From the NCBI GenBank assembly GCA_034428435.1, contig DAOUHY010000185.1, forward strand, positions 1 through 31,807: a stretch of DNA of 31,807 nucleotides, read 5' to 3'. Shown piece by piece: positions 15,838-21,989 of this stretch; positions within the stretch are counted from its first letter, which is position 1, and each line of letters begins with the position of its first letter. The notes beneath the pieces were generated by a model that worked only from the letters and a program-made list of their open reading frames with translations, made no database searches and was not told the DNA's origin. A program made the translations under genes and the position numbers. Origin of the DNA: Bin5 sp034428435 (GTDB lineage Bacteria > Chloroflexota > Anaerolineae > Caldilineales > Caldilineaceae).

Positions 15838-16297
15838 TTTTGGCCATTCTGGCTGTAACTTGCCTCTTCAGGTAGGCCATGAGGACGTGCAGGCCGCGAA
15901 TTCGCTGTGGCGAGATCGCCTCGTGCAGGCCAAGAAGATAGTGAATGTCGTCCGGCGTGTGCAACACCGTGTCTGGTGCCGCCCGCTCCAGACCTTCCTG
16001 CACAATCGCGGCGTAGCCTCGAACTGTAGGCGACTCTTTAGGCACGTCGATATATACGTGTACACCGGCATCAACGATGTCGGCAAACACAAATATCGGC
16101 GTCTGACATTCGTGGACCTGCTCCATCTGATCGCGGGCGTCGTGAAGGAAGCCGGGAAGGTCCGGCATATTCAATGCGAAATCGAGGAGAGACTCCAGCC
16201 GCTCCCGCGGTTCCATACTGCGAAAATCTTCGATGATCTCCCGCAGAGGCGGTGGAGTCCTGTCTATTTTTTCTTCAAGTGTGAGTTCAAAGTCCAT
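15830..16297 (-). CDS. sufE: SufE-family sulfur acceptor protein
   Basis: This 155-aa protein matches SufE, which takes persulfide sulfur from the cysteine desulfurase SufS and passes it to Fe-S assembly. The active Cys is C64 in 'VHECQTPIFV', aligned with the usual 'V-x-G-C-x-S' loop; the neighbouring residues are somewhat atypical (E before C). The C-terminal 'GL-x-ALSP-x-R' block appears here as 'LHEAISPQRIRGLH', also normal for the family. I take the ATG at 16297; a TTG one codon upstream is possible. No sufS or sufBCD is nearby. The gene overlaps the P1 peptidase gene and follows the 65-aa gene by 56 nt, so the three are likely one transcript. Confidence 0.85.
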   Translation of the reverse strand: MDFELTLEEKIDRTPPPLREIIEDFRSMEPRERLESLLDFALNMPDLPGFLHDARDQMEQVHECQTPIFVFADIVDAGVHVYIDVPKESPTVRGYAAIVQEGLERAAPDTVLHTPDDIHYLLGLHEAISPQRIRGLHVLMAYLKRQVTARMAKSE

Positions 16298-16353
16298 CAA
16301 TCAGGGTCTGCGCATCCTTCAGCATCGCTGCTGCAGGGGAACAGTCTTCATAT

Positions 16354-16551
16354 CTATTTTGAGCGCTTCAGGACCGGTAGGCCGTTCTTGCTCTCAGAAA
16401 CCTCGTAACCATCCGGAACCGCCTCCAGCGAGCCCTCCTTCTCTTCCTTGGCGAAGAAGTAGAGGGTCTGTTGTCGACCGTTACGCAACGTAGTTTCCTT
16501 TGAATGCAGATAGTACGTTCTGCCCTTGGAGTTCGTGTGCGCATACGCCAT
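16354..16551 (-). CDS. Small conserved hypothetical protein (65 aa)
   Basis: This protein begins MAYAHTNSKGRTYYLHSK and contains 'TLRNGRQQTLYFFAKEE' and 'VPDGYEVSESKNGLPVLKR'. I recall very similar small proteins ('TNSKGVTYYL...LYYFSR...LPEGY.V.E...GLPFLK') in Chloroflexota and some other bacteria, where they are annotated as hypothetical. AAAGGAGC before the ATG supports that it is translated. It is basic, probably a compact beta-rich fold, with no membrane segment and no cysteines. Its function is unknown. A 7-bp inverted repeat lies about 100 nt upstream. Confidence 0.75.
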   Translation of the reverse strand: MAYAHTNSKGRTYYLHSKETTLRNGRQQTLYFFAKEEKEGSLEAVPDGYEVSESKNGLPVLKRSK

Positions 16552-16649
16552 GTTTTGATGCTCCTTTTCAAACTACAAAAACTTTTTTCCGCTACCTCAT
16601 CGCAGGAGCCCGGCCACCATATGGCCAGAATCGGTTTGCGATCCAGGTG

Positions 16650-16668
16650 AACTGTACCATATACAGTT
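16650..16668. promoter_or_regulatory. Inverted repeat, possible operator upstream of the 65-aa gene
   Basis: AACTGTA (16650-16656) and TACAGTT (16662-16668) form a perfect 7-bp inverted repeat around a 5-nt centre, the geometry of a dimeric repressor site. On the minus strand TGG-TACAGT within it could also be an extended -10 box. It resembles the E. coli LexA site (CTG-N10-CAG) but the spacer here is 9 nt, so a LexA reading is doubtful. Confidence 0.35.
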
Positions 16669-16718
16669 GATTTGATTGTAATCCAGCCTTCCGAAACCGC
16701 AAAAAACGCAACTAATCT

Positions 16719-17522
16719 TTACTGCAAATGATGGAAATTCAAGGCGCGCGAGCCTATATAAGTGTCCGTATATTCAGCCGGTGGTTGACCTTCCCACCGG
16801 TCCTCATAGAAGCCGGTGACTACGAACCCGGCATCGAGTTGACCGCCAATCTGGTCTGTGAGTGTATGCCCGAACTCCATGGCCTCACCAGCCCGAACGT
16901 AGGCCTCTCTCTCCAGCTTGGTAATGCTCGTGAGGTCTGAATAGGGAAGTTCGTGTCGAACCTCCAGCATGCCCTCGTCAATCTTTCTCTGGTCAAACAG
17001 GTAAAGGACAGGGTTGACAAAGCCCGCCAGCAGAACGCCGCCCCGCTTCAACACGCGTGCGCACTCACGCCATACCGGCCGCACGTCGGGTACGAACAGG
17101 TTCGAACAGGGATGAACGATCAGGTCGAACATTCCGTCTGAGAACGCGCCCAGGTCCCGCATGTCGCCTTCGACAGTCACCAGGCCCAGACCATCGCGTT
17201 CTGCCACGAGACGGTCCTGCTCCAGCTGCCGGGGCGAGATGTCAAATACTGTGACCCGTGCGCCGGCGCTTTCTCCGGCGGCAGCCAGAACAGGCCCTTG
17301 TTGACCGCCCCCGGAAGCCAAACACAAAATCTCCGCACTCCTGAAATCGGGAAACCACTTACGCGGCACAGGCTTCGTCGGCGTGAGAACAATCTCCCAG
17401 CTTCCACACCGTGCCGCAGCCACCGTATCGCTGCTGACCGGTACCGTCCATCTGCTCCTACGCTCGACCGCTTTATCCCAGGCCTTTCTATTGTATGACT
17501 GGAGTTCATCAAGACCTTCCAT
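16719..17522 (-). CDS. Class I SAM-dependent methyltransferase
   Basis: This 267-aa protein has a Rossmann-type methyltransferase core: motif I 'ILCLASGGGQQGPVLA' (about 65-80), an acidic residue ending strand 2 in 'VTVFDIS' (D94), 'VEGDMRDLG' (D120), and 'FDLIVHPCSNLFV' as the post-I/motif IV region. The N-terminal 'ELQSYNRKAWDKAVE' helix is common in small-molecule methyltransferases of this kind. The ATG at 17522 is used here; a GTG six codons upstream (17540) is in frame. The substrate cannot be told. It follows the XdhC gene by about 45 nt on the same strand, so the two may be co-transcribed. Confidence 0.85.
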   Translation of the reverse strand: MEGLDELQSYNRKAWDKAVERRSRWTVPVSSDTVAAARCGSWEIVLTPTKPVPRKWFPDFRSAEILCLASGGGQQGPVLAAAGESAGARVTVFDISPRQLEQDRLVAERDGLGLVTVEGDMRDLGAFSDGMFDLIVHPCSNLFVPDVRPVWRECARVLKRGGVLLAGFVNPVLYLFDQRKIDEGMLEVRHELPYSDLTSITKLEREAYVRAGEAMEFGHTLTDQIGGQLDAGFVVTGFYEDRWEGQPPAEYTDTYIGSRALNFHHLQ

Positions 17523-17567
17523 CTGTCTCGCCCGTCCCACTGCAGTACAATCAGAAACCTCTCTCGT

Positions 17568-18443
17568 TCACCGGCCGGCCTGGGATCGCTTGCTTCTGAG
17601 GTCAGGCAATCTCTCTTTCGCCCGATTCCTTCGTTCGATTCGCTGCTGTTGAATCTGTTCGCTCAAGCCGGGAAGCGGCCCATCCCGAAGTACGCAGATG
17701 ATCTCCGCCATAATACAGACCGCAATCTCGGCTGGTGTAATCGCCCCAATGTCGATGCCAATCGGCGCTTTAACACGATCGAACTTCGACGCCGGAATCA
17801 TCTGATCCTTTTCCAGCAGCTCAAAGACTGCTCTTATGCGCCGTCGGCTTCCGATCATTCCCAGGTAAGCAACCGGATCATCCAACACTTCCAACAGACA
17901 GTCGATGTCATGTTGGTGTCCTCGCGTTACCAGGACGATGTAGGTGTCGCTGTCAAACGCGTCCTTGTCCTGCCGCAGGTCCACAAGAGTAGGCCTGAAC
18001 GGCCCGGCTACGACACGGTCTGCGCTGGGAAACCGGGATTCATGGGCGTATTGAGGTCGATCGTCAATCACCGTAACCAGGAAGTCGCACGTCTTTGCGA
18101 CCGACGCCAGTGGGATGGCAATGTGGCCCGCGCCGGCAATGATCAGATGCGGGGGCCGGGCCTGGACTTCCACAAATGCCGAGAAACTGCCGGCCTCCTC
18201 CTCATAGCGAAAGTGTTGGTGTTGCTTGCGAGCGATCGCCAGCCGGGCATCCCGTATCACGGTCTCCAGCCGGTTCCCCAGGCCCAACTCGCCAACATGG
18301 CGTCTTTCCGGTTCAGGCCAGACTACCGCATTCCTGCCTACTGCCTGCCCAAAGACGCCGTCGCCCGTGGTGACCGTTACAAGTGCAACAGCCTCTCTTT
18401 TCTCTATCGCTTCAAGTAGCGTCTTGAGCAGCCTTTCCTGCAT
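17568..18443 (-). CDS. XdhC-family protein, Rossmann domain intact, N-terminal domain degenerate
   Basis: This 291-aa protein belongs to the XdhC/CoxI family, which binds and sulfurates the molybdenum cofactor and delivers it to xanthine dehydrogenase or CO dehydrogenase-type hydroxylases. The C-terminal XdhC_C Rossmann domain is clear, from 'HLIIAGAGHIAIPLA' (about 99-113) through 'VTVIDDRP', 'IVLVTRGHQHD' and 'YLGMIGSRRR' to 'GIDIGAITPAEIAVCIMAEI'. The N-terminal XdhC_CoxI region (about 1-95) has lost the GS-x-PR and GGG-x-E motifs. A separate gene (19488-19838) encodes exactly that canonical domain, so the two products may work together. AGGGAAAC precedes the ATG. Confidence 0.87.
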   Translation of the reverse strand: MQERLLKTLLEAIEKREAVALVTVTTGDGVFGQAVGRNAVVWPEPERRHVGELGLGNRLETVIRDARLAIARKQHQHFRYEEEAGSFSAFVEVQARPPHLIIAGAGHIAIPLASVAKTCDFLVTVIDDRPQYAHESRFPSADRVVAGPFRPTLVDLRQDKDAFDSDTYIVLVTRGHQHDIDCLLEVLDDPVAYLGMIGSRRRIRAVFELLEKDQMIPASKFDRVKAPIGIDIGAITPAEIAVCIMAEIICVLRDGPLPGLSEQIQQQRIERRNRAKERLPDLRSKRSQAGR

Positions 18444-18540
18444 GTTTCCCTAGTGAATTCCTATGAGATTTGAGCGCCCGCCGGCGGGACTCGCATTCCT
18501 CACCAACGTGCGCACATCGAATCGGCAGATTCTGCTCTGC

Positions 18541-18569
18541 TAGACACGTCTCACCCCAGATGCTAGAAT
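18541..18569 (+). promoter_or_regulatory. Strong sigma70-type promoter of the terC-like gene
   Basis: TAGACA (18541-18546), a 17-nt spacer, then TAGAAT (18564-18569) preceded by TGC, an extended -10. Both hexamers match consensus at 5 of 6 positions. The transcript would start near 18576, giving a leader of about 80 nt. It lies between the divergent xdhC-like gene and the terC-like gene. Confidence 0.65.
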
Positions 18570-18655
18570 CCGTACCATGCCCCGTTACAGTATCGCCCTG
18601 CACAAGCATCATCGAAGGCTGCCGATTGCCGGAAGGGCAAGGAGTCAGACGCGCA

Positions 18656-19444
18656 ATGACCGAACTCTTTCTAGCTGAGAACCTTGTTGCCCTACTGACA
18701 CTCGTCATCCTTGAGATCGTCCTCGGGATCGACAATGTCATCTTTATCGCAATACTGAGCGGCAAGCTACCCCCAAGCCAGCAGGCAAAGGCTCGCTCCA
18801 CCGGAATCGGGCTAGCCGTGCTTGCACGCATCGCGTTGCTCTTCAGCATCACATGGATCATGCGGCTGACCCACCCGCTGTTCACTATCTTTCAACACGA
18901 CGTTTCCGGCCGCGACCTGATACTCCTGATCGGCGGTCTCTTCCTGATAGGCAAGAGCACCTACGAAATCCACGAAAAACTTGAATCCGCAGGCCATGAC
19001 CGCACGACGCAGGTGACTGCAACATTCGTTTCCGTCATCACTCAGATCATCCTCATCGACATCGTCTTTTCGCTCGACTCGGTAATCACGGCCGTGGGAA
19101 TCTCAGGAAACCTCTGGGTTATGGTCCCCGCCATACTCGTAGCCGCTGCAGTGATGTTGATTTTTGCCGGCCCAATCGCAGCTTATGTCGAACGCCATCC
19201 AACCATGAAGATCCTGGCGCTGGCCTTTCTGATTCTGATTGGATTTATGCTTGTTCTGGAAGGATGGCTCCACGCAGCGGTTGAGGAGCTTAGTCTGAAA
19301 AACTACGCCTATTTCGCCATGGCATTTTCGCTGGCCGTCGAGATGATCAACCTGCGGATACGAGGGAAGTCGCAACCTGTGCATCTACACAGCCGCATCC
19401 CAGTACCCCATTCTACCCAGGACGAGGATAGCCAGCCGGAGTAA
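18656..19444 (+). CDS. TerC-family integral membrane protein
   Basis: This 262-aa protein has about seven membrane segments and the family hallmarks 'EIVLGIDNVIFIAILSG' (about 19-35) and 'DIVFSLDSVITAVGIS', where the Asp residues within membrane helices (IDN, LDS) are thought to bind metal. TerC proteins include tellurite-resistance and manganese exporters. I choose the ATG at 18656, with GGAG at 18641 upstream, because homology begins there; the longer frame to 18470 is not membrane-like. It lies between two XdhC-type genes but on the opposite strand, so the neighbourhood does not prove a link with molybdenum. No clear yybP-ykoY riboswitch is seen in the 80-nt leader. Confidence 0.88.
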   Translation: MTELFLAENLVALLTLVILEIVLGIDNVIFIAILSGKLPPSQQAKARSTGIGLAVLARIALLFSITWIMRLTHPLFTIFQHDVSGRDLILLIGGLFLIGKSTYEIHEKLESAGHDRTTQVTATFVSVITQIILIDIVFSLDSVITAVGISGNLWVMVPAILVAAAVMLIFAGPIAAYVERHPTMKILALAFLILIGFMLVLEGWLHAAVEELSLKNYAYFAMAFSLAVEMINLRIRGKSQPVHLHSRIPVPHSTQDEDSQPE

Positions 19445-19453
19445 GGATCAGGC

Positions 19454-19473
19454 GCTGCCGCGCAGCCCGTTTT
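19454..19473 (+). terminator. Weak terminator-like hairpin after the terC-like gene
   Basis: GCTGC (19454-19458) and GCAGC (19462-19466) form a 5-bp GC stem with a 3-nt loop, followed shortly by CCGTTTT. It lies in the 43-nt gap between convergent genes, where a terminator is expected, but stem and T-run are short. Confidence 0.35.
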
Positions 19474-19487
19474 GCCGCAGGATTGGC

Positions 19488-19838
19488 TTACGCCGCGCCG
19501 GCCGATGGGTCCTCGCCGCTTGCACCTTCCCAACGCTCAACGAACACATCCATCACGCCGCCGCAGACGCCCAGGCTATTCATGGAGATGTCTTCGGTCA
19601 GGTCGACGTGAACCGTGCGGGGTATCCCGTCATGGATGACATCCAGCCCGGCCCGAATCACATCCGCCTCACCGCAGCCGCCTCCCACCGTTCCAACATG
19701 CCGGCCCAGAGGGTGAATGACCATCTTCGCGCCTACTTCTCTGGGTACAGAACCCTTGGCGTCGACAATGGTTGCCACGGCAACTGCCTGCTCCTCCTCC
19801 AGCATCTCCTTCAGATAGTGGTACAGTGTCGCAGTCAA
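19488..19838 (-). CDS. XdhC/CoxI N-terminal-domain protein (separate small subunit)
   Basis: This protein of about 116 aa consists of the XdhC_CoxI domain alone: 'VATIVDAKGSVPREVGAKMV' with the GS-x-PR motif, 'GRHVGTVGGGCGEADVI' with the GGGC-x-E motif including the Cys proposed to bind cofactor sulfur, and a closing 'SLGVCGGVMDVFVE' with a second Cys. I choose the TTG at 19838 because GGAAAGGGAAG lies directly upstream and the fold begins there; an ATG at 19928 would add 30 unlikely residues. It lacks the Rossmann domain, which the 17568-18443 protein has. It follows the MobA-like gene on the same strand after 158 nt. Confidence 0.8.
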   Translation of the reverse strand: MTATLYHYLKEMLEEEQAVAVATIVDAKGSVPREVGAKMVIHPLGRHVGTVGGGCGEADVIRAGLDVIHDGIPRTVHVDLTEDISMNSLGVCGGVMDVFVERWEGASGEDPSAGAA

Positions 19839-19996
19839 TGTCTTCCCTTTCCTTTCTGCTACCACACCAGAGCAATCTTCTGAAAACGGAATCCGCCAAT
19901 CCCTAAGCTCTGGCAATCGGCACTGCACCAGCGGGCATCAGGCAACGCGTCATCCCGTCCACAGGGTTGCGGCGAAAGGCACCCGTGCCTCTTGGC

Positions 19997-20680
19997 TCAG
20001 ACTACCCACTCAAACTCGGTGCGCAGCGACTTATAGTCGGCCGGCACATCCATGTCCCGCCTAATGCAGTCACTGTCAACGGTTACGTAGACGATCTTCT
20101 CGACGTATGTTTCAAGGAGGTGCCGAAGTGACTGTCCGCCGCTCAGCCTAAGTAGCTCCGGAAAAGCCCATCGAGGAAGATAGACAGGATGTCCGCGCCG
20201 CCGCATATAGCTCGGTACGACCACTGCCTCGGGGGCATCTTGAACTCTACCGAGGATCTGTCGGATCACGCCTCTTGGAATGTGCGGCTGGTCTCCCAGC
20301 GCCAGAAGCGTCCCGCAGACCGGTTTGTGGTTTCGACACAACGCCTCGACCCCCACCTGATAGGACCGCAGCATCTCGTCATAGCGGTAGTCGGCATTGA
20401 AAACGGTCTCGGCAGGTCCTCCCTTTAACTGATCAGAGACAGCCTCGGCCCGGTGCCCAGTCACTACAACTACCGGAGAGGCGCCTCCTCCCGCAAGAGC
20501 CTCCGCCACGGCTTCAATCACCGTCCCCTGTCGCCATGGCAGCAGCGGTTTGAAGCGCCCCATCCTGCGGCTGAACCCGGCAGCCGCCACCACCGCCGCC
20601 ACATTCTCAGCTTGTTCTTCCGGCCCGAATTCGGTTAGGGCCGCCGGCATTCCGGGCCGATCAATGGACGGGCAAGGCAC
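19997..20680 (-). CDS. MobA-like NTP transferase (molybdenum cofactor cytidylyl/guanylyltransferase type)
   Basis: This 227-aa protein is a nucleotidyltransferase of the MobA/MocA type, which joins CMP or GMP to molybdopterin. The nucleotide-binding motif reads 'VVAAAGFSRRMGRFKPLLPW' (about 30-49), and 'LLALGDQPHIP' supplies the metal-binding Asp. The product 'YLPRWAFPELLRLSGGQSLRHLL' region is typical of MocA proteins. With XdhC proteins next door, MocA (CTP:molybdopterin, for xanthine dehydrogenase-like enzymes) is more likely than MobA. The start is probably the GTG at 20680, with GAGGAT upstream; an ATG at 20650 is possible. No hydroxylase structural genes are within the window. Confidence 0.85.
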   Translation of the reverse strand: MPCPSIDRPGMPAALTEFGPEEQAENVAAVVAAAGFSRRMGRFKPLLPWRQGTVIEAVAEALAGGGASPVVVVTGHRAEAVSDQLKGGPAETVFNADYRYDEMLRSYQVGVEALCRNHKPVCGTLLALGDQPHIPRGVIRQILGRVQDAPEAVVVPSYMRRRGHPVYLPRWAFPELLRLSGGQSLRHLLETYVEKIVYVTVDSDCIRRDMDVPADYKSLRTEFEWVV

Positions 20681-20769
20681 AGTTAACGCATCCTCGAATC
20701 AGTGATGGAAACCTACCGTGGAGGCACTCCCTGCAATGCCCCAGAAAGCATGTCTTCGTCCATTTGCGC

Positions 20770-20775
20770 AGTATA
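20770..20775 (-). promoter_or_regulatory. Extended -10 promoter for the MobA-like gene
   Basis: On the minus strand TGG-TATACT (box at 20775-20770) matches the extended -10 consensus at 5 of 6 box positions. Transcription would start near 20763, about 83 nt before the GTG start. No good -35 box is visible. The rest of 20681-20965 shows no gene. Confidence 0.45.
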
Positions 20776-20965
20776 CCACAGGTAGGCGGCAAGCCGGTTG
20801 ACTTTGGCTGACCAAAATTGAGAGGGTCCACAGTTGACCTCTTGCGCCGGCTAACTCTCCTTGCCACGGGCGGATGGACGCTGACAGATGGACAGTGGAC
20901 CGCCGAGCGAACCAAGCCTGACAGGCCCGATTTACTCGATTTCGTACTTCCTCGCAAGCGGGTGA

Positions 20966-20971
20966 TATAAT
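20966..20971 (+). promoter_or_regulatory. Perfect -10 box placed for a leaderless transcript
   Basis: TATAAT at 20966-20971 ends six bases before the ATG at 20978. If this is the -10 box, position +1 falls exactly on the A of the ATG, so the mRNA would have no leader. No ribosome binding site precedes the ATG. The -35 region is weak. Confidence 0.5.
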
Positions 20972-20977
20972 CGATCT

Positions 20978-21733
20978 ATGCGAGATTCTGTTCCAGTCGC
21001 GCCAAATGGCTCACCCAAAGCGCGCAATTACGAACTGGTGAAGGATCCCATCTTCTACATTACGTTTGGATTCTTCGCCTTGCTCACGACGGCTCTGCCT
21101 GCCGCCCTTGGTCAACCGAACTTTCTGCCGATCGTTCAGGCAGTGGCCATAACCCTCTTTCTGGCCATCCCTCTTCGCAGAGGAAGGATCGCTATTGCCC
21201 TCGTGGTGCTTTCTTCCTGGCTGCTTTTGCAGTTTCTGGTCATGATTGTGGGTTCGGCGCTCTTGCCCCTTGTATTCGAGCGTTCGATCCATGATGGCTT
21301 CGCCTATCACCGCGCGCTCCTGGAATGGTCCGCGACAGGCCTCAATCTTCCTGGCTCGATTCTGCAGAGCCCCGGGTCACGTCTGGTTGAGTTCTTCGGT
21401 ATTCTACTGGGCAGCCTGCTTTCTGCCGGCCTGGTAGGCCTCTGGTTTCTCGTGCGCGCCGTGAATCAGTTCGGGTACGGGGTTGGCCGTCTGGCGCTGG
21501 AAGGGTCACCCATGTTGATTCTGGGGTTGATGCCATGGAGGCTGGCGACTCTAGCCGGATACGCCGGGCTCACCGTCATGCTGGCCCAACCCCTCCTGAC
21601 GAACAAATGGAATCCGGCCCACTACTTTGCCAGGCAGCGTCGTCTGGTAACCGCATCTGTTCTACTCATTGTACTTGGACTGATACTGGAATTTGCCCTT
21701 CCTGGCCTGTGGCGCGTCGTGTGGGCGCCTTGA
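20978..21733 (+). CDS. Hypothetical multi-pass membrane protein (251 aa)
   Basis: This protein has a short polar N-terminus, then about six hydrophobic segments: roughly residues 26-46, 51-68, 71-95, 132-158, 175-205 and 225-247. It has a Pro/Gly-rich loop 'NLPGSILQSPGSRLVEFFG' between segments 3 and 4. I do not recognise a family. The length, the YIP1-like arrangement of segments and the 'PILL-x-L-x-PW' type turns could fit a Yip1-domain protein, but this is weak. It appears to have its own promoter with a -10 box directly before the ATG. The SMC gene follows after 256 nt on the same strand. Confidence 0.7.
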   Translation: MRDSVPVAPNGSPKARNYELVKDPIFYITFGFFALLTTALPAALGQPNFLPIVQAVAITLFLAIPLRRGRIAIALVVLSSWLLLQFLVMIVGSALLPLVFERSIHDGFAYHRALLEWSATGLNLPGSILQSPGSRLVEFFGILLGSLLSAGLVGLWFLVRAVNQFGYGVGRLALEGSPMLILGLMPWRLATLAGYAGLTVMLAQPLLTNKWNPAHYFARQRRLVTASVLLIVLGLILEFALPGLWRVVWAP

Positions 21734-21989
21734 GTCGCGGGTCTGGTGTTCTGAAAGCAATTTGCCGCCGAGAATTTCATGTCTCGGGGCCTAGACGCTT
21801 TGGGAAGGTTTGAACCAACTTGGAACGCGCCGAATTTTCGCGATTGCCGATCTTCACTGCATTGTGCTGGCATCTTCCGCCGGTGCGCTTCCCCGCCCTA
21901 TAGAAGGTTTGCCTAGTCATACACATCAGCATGGGGCCCGGAAAGATTGCCGGCTCGCGGCGAGCTGACTTTGCCCATCCTATATCGAT
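21734..21989. other. Intergenic region before the SMC gene
   Basis: No gene is seen in these 256 nt. It holds a 6-bp hairpin CCGAGA/TCTCGG (21768-21773 with 21782-21787) without a T-run. No clear promoter or ribosome binding site precedes the SMC start. Confidence 0.4.

Noticed and set aside
16650..16668. LexA (SOS) box
   Set aside because: The spacing between CTG and CAG is 9 instead of 10, the downstream genes are not repair genes, and LexA sites differ between phyla. Kept only as an unspecified inverted repeat.
18576..18655. Possible yybP-ykoY manganese riboswitch before the terC-like gene
   Set aside because: TerC-family genes often carry it, but the 80-nt leader shows neither the conserved core nor a matching stem arrangement.
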